A stretch of DNA of 64,000 bases from the NCBI RefSeq assembly GCF_900451175.1, contig NZ_UGJJ01000001.1, positions 124,001 to 188,000 on the forward strand, in the 5' to 3' direction. This document shows, in pieces, positions 39,040 to 47,974 of the stretch. The position numbers and the translations under genes were made by a program. The notes under the pieces are model-generated. The model had not been told where the DNA came from, made no database searches, and worked only from the letters and a program-made list of their open reading frames with translations. The number at the start of each line of letters is the position of its first letter. The stretch's first letter is position 1. This DNA is from Kingella potus. GTDB taxonomy: Bacteria; Pseudomonadota; Gammaproteobacteria; Burkholderiales; Neisseriaceae.

Positions 39040-40374
39040 TTACACGCGTTTGCCCGCACCTTCTTTTCCGGCTTTGAAACTGCCGGATTTTTTAAAGCCT
39101 TCTTTCTTAAAACCGCCTTCTTTTTTGAAACCGCCCTCACGGCGGCCTGAGAATTTCTTATCTTTGTCGAAACCGGCCTTGCCGCCCCAGCCGCCGCGTC
39201 CTTTCGGCTTGCCGCCGGCCGGTTTGCGTTTGCGGGTCGGCTCCATGCCTTCGACGGTCATCTCGGGCAGCTTGCGGCCGATGTATTTTTCGATTTTGTG
39301 CACTTTCACATATTCGTTCACTTCGGCAAACGTGATGGCGGTGCCGGTGCGCCCTGCGCGGCCGGTGCGGCCGATGCGGTGCACATAGTCTTCGGCCTGT
39401 TTGGGCAGGTCGTAATTGATGACGTGGGTAATCGTCGGCACGTCGATGCCGCGTGCGGCCACATCGGTTGCCACCAGGATTTTGCAGCGGCCTTTGCGCA
39501 AATCTGTCAAAGTGCGGTTGCGCCAGCCCTGCGGCATATCGCCGTGCAGACAGTTGGCGGCAAAGCCTTTTTCGTACAATTCGTCGGCGATGACTTCGGT
39601 CATGGCTTTGGTGGAGGTGAAAATCACGCACTGGTCGATGTCGGCACCGCGCAGGATGTGGTCGAGCAGGCGGTTTTTATGGCGCATATCGTCGCAATAC
39701 GACACCTGTTCTTCGATTTTGCCCTGTTCGTCCACACGCTCGATTTCGACGGTTTCGGGATTCTTGGTGAGCTTGCGGGCGAGTTTGCCGACCGCGCCGT
39801 CCCAAGTGGCGGAAAACAGCAGGGTTTGGCGGTCTTCGGGCGTGGCGGCGACGATGGTTTCGATGTCGTCGATAAAGCCCATGTCGAGCATACGGTCGGC
39901 TTCGTCGAGAATCAGCACTTCCAAACGGGAGAAATCGACTTTGCCGCTGCCCATCAGATCCATCAGGCGGCCGGGCGTGGCCACAATCAGATCAACGGGT
40001 TTGGACAGTGCGCGGGTCTGGTAGCCGAACGACGCGCCGCCGACAATGCTGACGGTGCGGAACCATTTCATGTTTTGCGCGTAGGTCAGCGCGTTTTTTT
40101 CCACCTGCGCCGCCAGCTCGCGGGTGGGGGTAAGCACGAGTGCGCGCGGGCCTTTGCCCGGCTTTTCGCTGCGGCGGGTCAGGCGTTGCAGCGTGGGCAG
40201 CAGGAATGCGGCGGTTTTGCCCGAGCCGGTCTGCGCGGAGGCCATGATGTCGCGGCCTGCCAAAGCGAAAGGCACGGCCTGCGCCTGAATCGGAGTGGGC
40301 GTTTCATAACCTGCCTCAGTAAGTGCGGAAAGAATATTTTTATCGAGATGCAAATCGGAAAATTTAATAGACAC
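39040..40374 (-). CDS. rhlE: DEAD-box RNA helicase RhlE
   Basis: 444 aa. Q-motif (GYETPTPIQAQAVP), motif I ASAQTGSGKTAAF, DEAD (ILDEADRMLDMGF), SAT, ARGIDVPTITHVINYD and HRIGRTGRAGRTG. The C-terminal tail is a low-complexity Gly/Lys/Phe repeat (GGFKKEGGFKKEGFKKSG), typical of RhlE-group helicases that remodel ribosomal or degradosome RNA. Start: GTG at 40374 with AAGGA five bases upstream, giving VSIKFSDLHL; an ATG-initiated longer reading has no support. Confidence 0.92.
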   Translation of the reverse strand: MSIKFSDLHLDKNILSALTEAGYETPTPIQAQAVPFALAGRDIMASAQTGSGKTAAFLLPTLQRLTRRSEKPGKGPRALVLTPTRELAAQVEKNALTYAQNMKWFRTVSIVGGASFGYQTRALSKPVDLIVATPGRLMDLMGSGKVDFSRLEVLILDEADRMLDMGFIDDIETIVAATPEDRQTLLFSATWDGAVGKLARKLTKNPETVEIERVDEQGKIEEQVSYCDDMRHKNRLLDHILRGADIDQCVIFTSTKAMTEVIADELYEKGFAANCLHGDMPQGWRNRTLTDLRKGRCKILVATDVAARGIDVPTITHVINYDLPKQAEDYVHRIGRTGRAGRTGTAITFAEVNEYVKVHKIEKYIGRKLPEMTVEGMEPTRKRKPAGGKPKGRGGWGGKAGFDKDKKFSGRREGGFKKEGGFKKEGFKKSGSFKAGKEGAGKRV

Positions 40375-40704
40375 GTCTATCCTTAAAGGACAACAACACG
40401 CTGCGTCCGAATGATTTTCAGACGACCTCGAAGCAGAGATGGATAACGTTTGGAAGAGTGCGGCGTTACAGGGTTGTCGCAAGCGGCTTGGGCTTGTGGT
40501 TAACATCGACAACAACCTGCAAATACATTTTCCGGAGAAAAAACAAGAGAACGCGCCAAAACGGCGGTTTAGGCTGGAAGACGATGGCTTCGTAAACAAA
40601 AAGACAAGCGGCGCATAGTATAGATGTGCTGCAAAACGGTCAATCGCAACGGTGTTAATTACGGTAAAATCCGCACTTTGTTACCAGAGGCCGTCTGAAA
40701 CGCC

Positions 40705-41649
40705 ATGACCGACACCACTCCCTTTGCCAACCGTTTGGGCAAAAACATCAAGCACCTTATGAAATGGGCGAAACAAAACGGCACCGAAGCATGGCGCATC
40801 TACGACCGCGACATTCCCCAGTTTCCCTTTGCCGTCGATGTGTACGGCAGCCGCATCCATTTGCAGGAATACGACACCGGCTGGAAGATGCATCCCGCAG
40901 AATACGAAGCATGGCTGGCCGCTGTGCTTGAAGCGGTTGCGTACGTTACCGGATTTTCCGCCGGCAGCATCAGCCTCAAACGCCGCGAACGCCAGAGGGG
41001 GGTGCGGCAGTATGAGAAAACCGGCTGCACGGGCGAAGATTTTATTGTGGCGGAATACGGCCGCAGATTTTGGGTAAACCTCGACAAATACCTCGACAGC
41101 GGCCTGTTTCTCGACCACCGCAACACGCGCCGCCAAGTCGGGCTGATCGCGGCGGGCAAACGCTTTCTCAATCTGTTTGCCTACACCGGCAGCTTCACCG
41201 TTTACGCGGCCACCGGCGGCGCGGTGTCGAGCGAAACGGTGGATTTGTCCAACACTTATCTCGATTGGGCCGGACGCAATTTCGAGCTGAACGGCATCGA
41301 TACGCGCCAACACCGCATCATCCGCGCCGACGTATTCCAATATCTTGACACGGCCTCGGCGGAGGACAGGAAATTCGACCTTATCGTGATGGATCCGCCC
41401 AGCTTTTCCAACAGCAAAAAAATGAGCGATACGCTCGACATCGGCCGCGACCACGTCCGTCTGATACAGGGGGCGATGAAGCTGCTCGCTCCCGACGGCC
41501 TGATGTATTTCTCAAACAATCTGCGCTCGTTTGCTATGGATGAGGGTGTTGCGCAACAATATCTGCTGAAAGACATTTCCAAACAGTCGGTACCGGCCGA
41601 CTTCCGCAACAAGAAAATCCACCAGTGCTGGGAAATCCGGCACCGCTGA
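40705..41649 (+). CDS. rlmK: stand-alone RlmK-type 23S rRNA m7G methyltransferase
   Basis: 314 aa. Corresponds to the C-terminal half of E. coli RlmKL: FANRLGKNIKHLMKWAKQNG, LKRRERQRG, DSGLFLDHRNTRRQVG, SAM-binding NLFAYTGSFTVYAATGGA, DPPSFSNSKK and the closing NKKIHQCWEIR. Expected to methylate G2069 of 23S rRNA. The RlmL (m2G2445) half is not fused here and not found nearby. A DUS ends just before the ATG at 40705; TAAAAT at about 40668 may be a -10. Confidence 0.88.
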   Translation: MTDTTPFANRLGKNIKHLMKWAKQNGTEAWRIYDRDIPQFPFAVDVYGSRIHLQEYDTGWKMHPAEYEAWLAAVLEAVAYVTGFSAGSISLKRRERQRGVRQYEKTGCTGEDFIVAEYGRRFWVNLDKYLDSGLFLDHRNTRRQVGLIAAGKRFLNLFAYTGSFTVYAATGGAVSSETVDLSNTYLDWAGRNFELNGIDTRQHRIIRADVFQYLDTASAEDRKFDLIVMDPPSFSNSKKMSDTLDIGRDHVRLIQGAMKLLAPDGLMYFSNNLRSFAMDEGVAQQYLLKDISKQSVPADFRNKKIHQCWEIRHR

Positions 41650-41663
41650 CTGCGCATGGTTTC

Positions 41664-41698
41664 GAGGCCGTCTGAAAACATGGTTTTCAGACGGCCTC
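41664..41698. terminator. DUS-pair terminator after rlmK
   Basis: GAGGCCGTCTGAAAAC (41664-41679) with GTTTTCAGACGGCCTC (41683-41698); a third DUS follows at once (41705-41716). Confidence 0.85.
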
Positions 41699-41723
41699 CC
41701 GACTTTCAGACGGCCTCCACGCC

Positions 41724-42338
41724 CTACCCTGCCTTTTTGTCCGGCCGCAGCAGCAGAAACAGCACGAGCGAGGTAAGCGCGCCCAGGGTGTCGGCGAGCA
41801 TATCTTTCTGCGCGTCCCAAATATCGCCCTGCGAACCGAGAAACTCGATCCCCGCGCTGCCGCCTTCGATCACGGCATACTGCCATTCGACAATTTCGTA
41901 GGCCGCCGCCACGCTCATGATGAAAAACAGCGAAAAAAACAAGGCCACGCCCAAGCCGGCCAGCCTGCGCCGCGTCAGCCATTCGGCCATCGGAAAGGCG
42001 TAAAAGCCGATGATGTAGTGGCCGACGCGGTCGAAATGGTTGCGTCCTTCGCCCAAGAGCGGCGAGAGCAGGCGGTTTGCCCAGCCGAAAGGCACTTCGG
42101 CAAAGGTGTAATACGCGCCGATGCTGTGCATCGCCAGCCACAGGCTCATCAGCAGATAGGCGGCGTTGCTGAAACGGAAACGGCCTGCGGTGGCAATCAG
42201 CGCGAGCCACACCGCCGCAACGGGGATGATTTCGGCATACCACACGGCACGGTCGCGCGGCGCGATGCCCGACCAGACGATGAGTGCGCCGATTATCAGG
42301 GCAAGGGCGGCGGGGAATGCGATGCTTTGTTTTTTCAT
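41724..42338 (-). CDS. DUF2238 family membrane protein
   Basis: 204 aa with about six membrane helices. HSIGAYYTFAEVPFGW, RNHFDRVGHYIIGFYAFPMA, EIVEWQYAV and GSQGDIWDAQKDMLADTLGA are the conserved acidic/aromatic motifs of the YjdF-like DUF2238 family, of unknown function. The ATG at 42338 (MKKQSIAF) is preferred over 42353 because GGAAA lies upstream of it and nothing precedes the first. Ends in a DUS-rich convergent zone. Confidence 0.8.
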   Translation of the reverse strand: MKKQSIAFPAALALIIGALIVWSGIAPRDRAVWYAEIIPVAAVWLALIATAGRFRFSNAAYLLMSLWLAMHSIGAYYTFAEVPFGWANRLLSPLLGEGRNHFDRVGHYIIGFYAFPMAEWLTRRRLAGLGVALFFSLFFIMSVAAAYEIVEWQYAVIEGGSAGIEFLGSQGDIWDAQKDMLADTLGALTSLVLFLLLRPDKKAG

Positions 42339-42364
42339 ATTGTTCGTTTCCATAATTTGGTTTT

Positions 42365-42395
42365 AGGCCGTCTGAAAACCGTTTTCAGACGGCCT
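42365..42395. terminator. DUS-pair terminator
   Basis: AGGCCGTCTGAAAAC (42365-42379) with GTTTTCAGACGGCCT (42381-42395) and a one-base loop, directly after the stop of the 259-aa secreted protein gene. Confidence 0.8.
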
Positions 42396-43175
42396 TTATC
42401 TTTGCAGGACGAAATAGCGTCCGTCGAAACGGTAGCGGATGCGGGCGGCCGTTATCCTTCCGTCGCCGTCGCTTTCTTTTTCCGCCACCACCACGGGCAG
42501 GCTGACGGTGCGCGTTGCCGCGTCGTAGGCAATGCGGTCGTTTTCCCTGCCTGCGGGCAGGCGCGGTTCGGCCGCAATATCGGCTTCGTAGGCAAGCGAG
42601 TTGCCCAGGCGGGAAGTACGGATGATGTTTAAAGGTTTCAGACGGCCTTTCGCAATATGCAGCAGCTCCGTCCTGTCGGTATAAAGGCGGCTGCTTGCCC
42701 TGAAACGGTAATGGACGAAATACACCGTGCCGTAAGGCGGCAGGCGGGCGGCGGTAATGCCCCGCACCGCGCCGCCGCTTCCGGTGCGCAGCGCGGTTTT
42801 GCCGCCGCTGCGGTATTGCAGCAGGGTTTCTTCGTTGTGCATGGTGCCGCCGTTTTGCCTGTCCCACGAAAAAGCGCGGATTTTGCCGTCGGCGGCAGCG
42901 GCGGTTTCCACGCCCGCAGCACGCAGCTTGGGAAAGGCGCAGCCCCACGATGCGGGGCGGGCGAGATAGGCGGCGAGCTTGGCGGAAAAGCGTTTTTCCG
43001 CCGCATCAAGACGACGGTCGCGGCTTTCGCTCCATGCCTGTCCGCCGTAATTGCCGTTTGCCTGCATCTCGCTGTATCCGGCAGCCAGCCCGGCATCGGC
43101 TTCGCGGCAGCTTTGCGCGTAAAGCGGGGCGGACGCGGCGGCCAGGGCGGCGGCCAATATCAGGGTCGGGCGCAC
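42396..43175 (-). CDS. secreted protein of unknown function
   Basis: 259 aa. Start GTG at 43175 with AAGGAG six bases upstream. Signal peptide (MRPTLILAAALAAASAPLYA, cleavage before QSC). The mature part begins with an N-terminal helical region (READAGLAAGYSEMQANGNY) and ends in beta-rich segments (ARIRYRFDGRYFVLQR). One cysteine pair (SC..GCAF). A translated DUS gives KGRLKPL. No family recognised; probably periplasmic. Confidence 0.65.
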   Translation of the reverse strand: MRPTLILAAALAAASAPLYAQSCREADAGLAAGYSEMQANGNYGGQAWSESRDRRLDAAEKRFSAKLAAYLARPASWGCAFPKLRAAGVETAAAADGKIRAFSWDRQNGGTMHNEETLLQYRSGGKTALRTGSGGAVRGITAARLPPYGTVYFVHYRFRASSRLYTDRTELLHIAKGRLKPLNIIRTSRLGNSLAYEADIAAEPRLPAGRENDRIAYDAATRTVSLPVVVAEKESDGDGRITAARIRYRFDGRYFVLQR

Positions 43176-43380
43176 GGTTTGCTCCTTGTGTGCATGGTAA
43201 GGCTGTCTCCGCAGCAGCCTTGCGGGTATCAATTCAGAAAGCGGTTGCCGAACACCGTTTTGCGGTTTTCAGACGGCCTCAAAAGGTTTCAAAGCGCGGT
43301 TTTACACGGAAACCTTTGCCTGCAGGCGGCAAATAGCGCGATAAAAAATATTTTATCTTAATTGTCCTAAGGCTTGTCAG

Positions 43381-43423
43381 ACAGGCCGTCTGAAAACCGT
43401 AATACGCTTTTCAGACGGCCTGT
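43381..43423. terminator. DUS-pair terminator of copA
   Basis: ACAGGCCGTCTGAAAA (43381-43396) with TTTTCAGACGGCCTGT (43408-43423), eight bases beyond the copA stop on the minus strand. Confidence 0.85.
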
Positions 43424-43430
43424 GGCACGT

Positions 43431-45587
43431 TTAATCGATTTTTACCCGTTTGAGGCGCAGCGCGTTGGCCAATACCGATACCGAGCTGGCCGCCATCGCC
43501 GCGCCGGCAAGCACGGGGCTGAGCAGGCCGAGCGCGGCCAGCGGGATGCCGAGTATGTTGTAGAAAAAGGCGAAAAACAGGTTTTGGCGGATGTTTTTCA
43601 GCGTGGCGCGGGCAATGGACAGCGCGTCGGCAAGCTGGCCGACGGAGTGGCGCATCAGCGTGGCCGAGGCGGTGTGTTCGGCGGCATCCGTGCCGCCTTT
43701 CATGGCAAAACCGGCATCGGCGGCGGCCAGCGCGGGTGCATCGTTGATGCCGTCGCCCACCATCGCCACGGTTTTGCCCTGCGCTTGCAGCCGCCGCACG
43801 CCGTCGGCCTTGCCGCGCGGGGACATATTGCCGTGTGCGTCGGCGATGCCAAGCTGCGCGGCGATGTAATCGACCGTGCCCTGATTGTCGCCGCTCATGA
43901 TGCAGACACCGATACCTTGTGCTTTCAGACGGCCTATCGCGGCAGCCGCGCCGCTTTTGAGCGTGTCGGCCAACGCGAACGCGCCGACGGGTCTGCCTGC
44001 GGCCGACACGGCCACCACGCTGGCAATGCGCCACACGCCGTCCAAGTTTTCGGGCAGCTCCACGCCGGCAAAACCGGGTTTGCCCGCCTTTACCGTGCCC
44101 ACGCCTCCGACTGCGGCGCAAATGCCCGCGCCGACTTCGGTTTGCGCGTTTTCCGAAGACGGGATTTCCAGGCCGCGCGCCTGTGCGGCAGCCACGATGG
44201 CGGCGGCAAGCGGGTGGGCGGCGTTTTGTTCTGCGGCGGCGGCGAGACGGTATAAGCCGTCTTCGTCAAAACCGCTGTCTTCCGAGAGCCAAACGGCGGC
44301 AACCTGCGGCCTGCCTTCGGTGAGCGTGCCCGTTTTGTCGAGTATCACGGTATCGACGTGCGCAGCCGCCTCCATCGAGGCCGCATCTTTAAACCAGATG
44401 CCGTGTTCCGCCGCTTTGCCCATGCCGGCCATAATTGCGGCGGGCGTGGCCAAACCGAGTGCGCACGGGCAGGCAATCACCAGTACCGCCGCCGCGTGCA
44501 TCAGCGCGGCCGTCCAATCGCCTTTGAGCCAGCCGGTCAGCACAAAGGTCAGCAGCGCGGCGCACACCACCGCAGGCACAAATACCGCCGCCGCTTTGTC
44601 GGCCGCCCGCGCAATCGGTGCCTTGCTGCCCTGCGCTTCGGCCAGCGCGTTCATCATATCGCCGAGCAGGGTTTCGCTGCCGAGCTGCGTGGCGCGGTAA
44701 ACCACGCTGCCGTCGGTCATCAGCGCGCCTGCCAATACTTTGCTGCCTGCCTGTTTGATTTCGGGATTCGATTCGCCGGTGAGATGGCTTTCGTCCGCCC
44801 AGCCGCTGCCGCGTTCGACTATGCCGTCGGCGGCAATCCGCTCACCGTGGTTGGCGCGGATAAGGTCGCCGACGGCGATTTGGCCGACAGGCAGGCTCTG
44901 CCATTGGCCGCCGCGCTCGACATTTACCTGCGCGGGGGTGAGCTTCAGCAGCAGGCCGAGACTGTTGAGGCCGGATTTTTTGGTGCGCAGTTCCAAAAAT
45001 TTGCCCAGCGACACAAAGCCGGCCACCATCACGCCCGCTTCAAAATACACATGCGCCGTGCCGTGTGCCGCGTGCGGGGAGAAAAACAGCATGTACACCG
45101 AGTAAAGATAAACCGACACCGTGCCGATGCTGACCAGTACGTCCATATTCGCCAGCCCGCCGCGTATGCTTGCCCACGCGCTTTGGTAAAACGGCACGGC
45201 CAGCCAGAGCTGCACGACGCTGGCCAGCGCAAACTGCCACAAAGGCGGCAGCATCCAGTCGTGCCGCCCCACCATCATGCCCGCCATGCCGATAAGAAAC
45301 GGGATGTTGATGGCCATGAGCAGCCAAAGCCGCCAGCCGGCGCGTACTTTTTCTTGCGGCTGCGGTGTGGCGGGCGGCTCTTTCGCGCCGTAGCCCGCCT
45401 TTTTGATGATTTCGGCGATGCCGGCGGCAGAGGTTTTGCTGTCGTCAAACACAACCTGTGCTTCCTCGCCGGCAAAATTTACCGCAGCCGTTACGATAAA
45501 GTCTTTTTTGTTCAATACTTTTTCGATACGGGAGGCGCAGGCCTGGCAGGTCATGCCTTCGATCTGGAAACGGACTTTGCGCTGCAT
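43431..45587 (-). CDS. copA: copper-translocating P1B-type ATPase
   Basis: 718 aa. One N-terminal heavy-metal domain (EGMTCQACASRIEKVL), eight membrane helices, intramembrane CPC in VIACPCALGLATPAAIMAG, phosphorylation motif DKTGTLTEG, HPLA, GDGINDAPALAAADAGFAM and TGES in the actuator. Exports Cu(I) from the cytoplasm. AAGGAAG four bases before the ATG. A CueR-type regulator is not adjacent. A second metal domain found in some homologues is absent. Confidence 0.94.
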   Translation of the reverse strand: MQRKVRFQIEGMTCQACASRIEKVLNKKDFIVTAAVNFAGEEAQVVFDDSKTSAAGIAEIIKKAGYGAKEPPATPQPQEKVRAGWRLWLLMAINIPFLIGMAGMMVGRHDWMLPPLWQFALASVVQLWLAVPFYQSAWASIRGGLANMDVLVSIGTVSVYLYSVYMLFFSPHAAHGTAHVYFEAGVMVAGFVSLGKFLELRTKKSGLNSLGLLLKLTPAQVNVERGGQWQSLPVGQIAVGDLIRANHGERIAADGIVERGSGWADESHLTGESNPEIKQAGSKVLAGALMTDGSVVYRATQLGSETLLGDMMNALAEAQGSKAPIARAADKAAAVFVPAVVCAALLTFVLTGWLKGDWTAALMHAAAVLVIACPCALGLATPAAIMAGMGKAAEHGIWFKDAASMEAAAHVDTVILDKTGTLTEGRPQVAAVWLSEDSGFDEDGLYRLAAAAEQNAAHPLAAAIVAAAQARGLEIPSSENAQTEVGAGICAAVGGVGTVKAGKPGFAGVELPENLDGVWRIASVVAVSAAGRPVGAFALADTLKSGAAAAIGRLKAQGIGVCIMSGDNQGTVDYIAAQLGIADAHGNMSPRGKADGVRRLQAQGKTVAMVGDGINDAPALAAADAGFAMKGGTDAAEHTASATLMRHSVGQLADALSIARATLKNIRQNLFFAFFYNILGIPLAALGLLSPVLAGAAMAASSVSVLANALRLKRVKID

Positions 45588-45754
45588 GGTGCTTCCTTTC
45601 TTTTTGCAGACAGGCGGCAGGCCGTCTGAAAACGCCGCAGCGGCACGGCAAAACCGTAACCGCAGGGAGAAAAACGCGGCGGGCTTTTTCAGACGGCCGC
45701 ACGGCCGAAAAATACGTCATCAAAAATAACGCGCCATCGCGCGGAGGAAAAAGG

Positions 45755-45799
45755 ATGAGGCCGTCTGAAAAACCAAACGGCGGTTTCAGACGGCCTCAT
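45755..45799. terminator. DUS-pair hairpin between lipA and copA
   Basis: ATGAGGCCGTCTGAAA (45755-45770) with TTTCAGACGGCCTCAT (45784-45799). It lies downstream of lipA on the minus strand. Confidence 0.8.
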
Positions 45800-45852
45800 G
45801 CCTTGCCAAACCATGTACAAGCCGCCGTTTGCGGCAGCCCGGACTGTGCTTG

Positions 45853-46845
45853 TCAATGGTGTCCGCAGCCGCCGTGGCTTTCGCGCAGGGCTTCGGCGGC
45901 CTGTTCGTCGGCATGGTAGCTCGAGCGCACCATCGCGCCGCAGGCTGCGTTGGTAAAACCTTTGCCGTAGGCTTCGCGCTCAAACTGTTTGAACATATCG
46001 GGCGTTACGTAGCGCAATACGGGCAGATGGCCGTCGGAGGGTTGCAGATACTGGCCGATGGTGATCATTTCGACATCGTGTCCGCGCATATCGTCCATGA
46101 TTTCACGGATTTCGCCGTCGGTTTCGCCGAGTCCGACCATGATGCCGGACTTGGTGGGGATGTGCGGCATCATCTGTTTGTAGCGGCGCAGCAGCTCGAG
46201 CGAGTGTTTGTAGTCGGCACCCGGGCGTGCCATTTTGTAAAGGCGCGGATGGGTTTCGAGATTGTGGTTCATCACGTCGGGCGGGGTTTCGGCAAGGATT
46301 TTGAGGGCAATGTCGAGGCGGCCGCGGAAATCGGGTACCAGGATTTCGATTTTGGTGGACGGGCTGGCGCGGCGGATGGCGGTGATGCAGTCGGCAAAGT
46401 GCTGTGCGCCGCCGTCGCGCAGGTCGTCGCGGTCGACGGAAGTGATGACGACGTAGCGCAGATTCATGGCGCGGACGGAATTGGCAAGGTTTTGCGGCTC
46501 TTCCGGGTCGAGCGGATTGGGGCGGCCGTGGCCGACGGCGCAGAAAGGGCAGCGGCGGGTACACATATCACCCATAATCATAAAGGTGGCCGTGCCTTTG
46601 CTGAAACATTCGCTGATGTTGGGGCAGGCGGCCTCTTCGCAGACGGTGTGCATTTTCTGCTCGCGCAGAATATCCTTAATCTCGAAAAACTTTTTGGGAT
46701 TGGGCAGCTTGGCGCGTATCCACTCGGGCTTTTTCAGTTTTTGTTCGAGCGGTACGACTTTGATGGGGATGCGGGCGGTTTTGGATGCGCCGGTGTGCTT
46801 TACGCCTTGGCGGTTGTCGAGGGGATTGGTGGTTTCGCTACTCAT
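45853..46845 (-). CDS. lipA: lipoyl synthase (radical SAM)
   Basis: 330 aa. Inserts two sulfurs into octanoyl groups on lipoyl domains. Auxiliary cluster cysteines in CEEAACPNISECF, radical-SAM cluster CTRRCPFC, and the C-terminal RSSYHADEQA serine motif. Third gene of the ybeD-lipB-lipA order, 54 bases after lipB, with a DUS in that gap. Confidence 0.97.
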   Translation of the reverse strand: MSSETTNPLDNRQGVKHTGASKTARIPIKVVPLEQKLKKPEWIRAKLPNPKKFFEIKDILREQKMHTVCEEAACPNISECFSKGTATFMIMGDMCTRRCPFCAVGHGRPNPLDPEEPQNLANSVRAMNLRYVVITSVDRDDLRDGGAQHFADCITAIRRASPSTKIEILVPDFRGRLDIALKILAETPPDVMNHNLETHPRLYKMARPGADYKHSLELLRRYKQMMPHIPTKSGIMVGLGETDGEIREIMDDMRGHDVEMITIGQYLQPSDGHLPVLRYVTPDMFKQFEREAYGKGFTNAACGAMVRSSYHADEQAAEALRESHGGCGHH

Positions 46846-46899
46846 GGTGTGTCTTTCGTTTTTCGGTTTTCCGGTTGCGGCCGTGCCCGAACCGTGTTT

Positions 46900-47514
46900 T
46901 CAGACGGCCTCAACCGCCAGTTGTTCCCGCAAATGCGCCACCAGCCTGTCTGCCACTTCGTCCAATGCCGGACTGGGGCGGACAAAATCGGCGATTTGGG
47001 TCATTTGCAAACCCGCGTAGCCGCAGGGATTGATTTGGGAAAACGGGGTCAGATCCATATCTACATTCAGGGCGAGGCCGTGGTAGACGGAGCCGTTTTT
47101 GATGCGCAGGCCGAGTGAGGCGATTTTTCTGCCCTCCGCATACACGCCGGGACGCTGCGGATCGGCGGCGGCGGCGATGCCGTAGCCGGCAAGTGTGGCG
47201 ATGATGCTGTTTTCCAAGGCGGAAACGATGTTGCGGACGGAGGTTTTGCGCCGTTTGAAATCGATCATGGTGTACACGACAAGCTGGCCGGGGCCGTGGT
47301 AGGTGATTTGGCCGCCCCGGTCGATCTGTACGACGGGAATGCTGCCGCGCACCAAAAGATGTTCGGCTTTGCCTGCCAGCCCCTGTGTGAAAACGGGATT
47401 GTGTTCCACAATCCACAGCTCGTCTTCGGTATCGGCGGTGCGGCCGGCGTTAAACGCCTGCATCTGCCGGAATACGGGCAGATAGTCGCGGCGGCCGAGG
47501 CGCACGGTTTTCAT
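46900..47514 (-). CDS. lipB: lipoyl(octanoyl) transferase
   Basis: 204 aa. Transfers octanoate from ACP to lipoyl domains. EHNPVFTQGLAGKAEHLL, RGGQITYHGPGQLVVYTMID, the lysine/cysteine region KIASLGLRIKNG and NPCGYAGLQMTQ are characteristic. The last codons are GAG GCC GTC TGA: the stop codon is supplied by a DUS. The ATG overlaps the ybeD-type gene stop by one base (TAATG). Confidence 0.95.
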   Translation of the reverse strand: MKTVRLGRRDYLPVFRQMQAFNAGRTADTEDELWIVEHNPVFTQGLAGKAEHLLVRGSIPVVQIDRGGQITYHGPGQLVVYTMIDFKRRKTSVRNIVSALENSIIATLAGYGIAAAADPQRPGVYAEGRKIASLGLRIKNGSVYHGLALNVDMDLTPFSQINPCGYAGLQMTQIADFVRPSPALDEVADRLVAHLREQLAVEAV

Positions 47515-47783
47515 TACAGCACCACTTTCACCAGCGGATGGGCGGTAAGGCTGCGGTAGATGCCGTCGAGATGTTCCTGGTTTTGCGCCTGTACGGTAAC
47601 GGTGGCGGCAAGATAGTTGCCGCCGCTGCTGGGGCGGGAAGTAATGTGTTCCTGCTCCGTTTCCGGAGCATGACGGCGCACGGTTTCGAGTATTGCGGGA
47701 AGAAAATCGGGATGCTGCCCGCCCATCACTTTGATGGGAAAGGCGCAGGGAAATTCGATAAGGGTGTCTCTTTGCTGTGTCAT
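47514..47783 (-). CDS. YbeD/DUF493 family protein
   Basis: 89 aa, ferredoxin-like fold expected: FPIKVMGGQHPDFLPAILET and YLAATVTVQAQNQEHLDGIY. Conserved partner upstream of lipB in many proteobacteria; presumed regulator of lipoate or other enzymes by analogy with ACT-like folds. One-base overlap with lipB indicates coupling. Confidence 0.9.
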   Translation of the reverse strand: MTQQRDTLIEFPCAFPIKVMGGQHPDFLPAILETVRRHAPETEQEHITSRPSSGGNYLAATVTVQAQNQEHLDGIYRSLTAHPLVKVVL

Positions 47784-47974
47784 GTCTTTGTCCTTATGGG
47801 TTTTTCAGGCGGACGGACAATCGAGGCCGTCTGAAAAACAGCGGCGCGTATTCTAACGCAATCGGATAGCCGCGTCTGCCCGCAAAATAAGTTTCAGACG
47901 GCCGCTTGCCGCAGCCTTGAAAAAAAAGCGTGCAGCCCAATTTGGCGGCCTGAATTTGTAAAGGAAGCAAAAAT

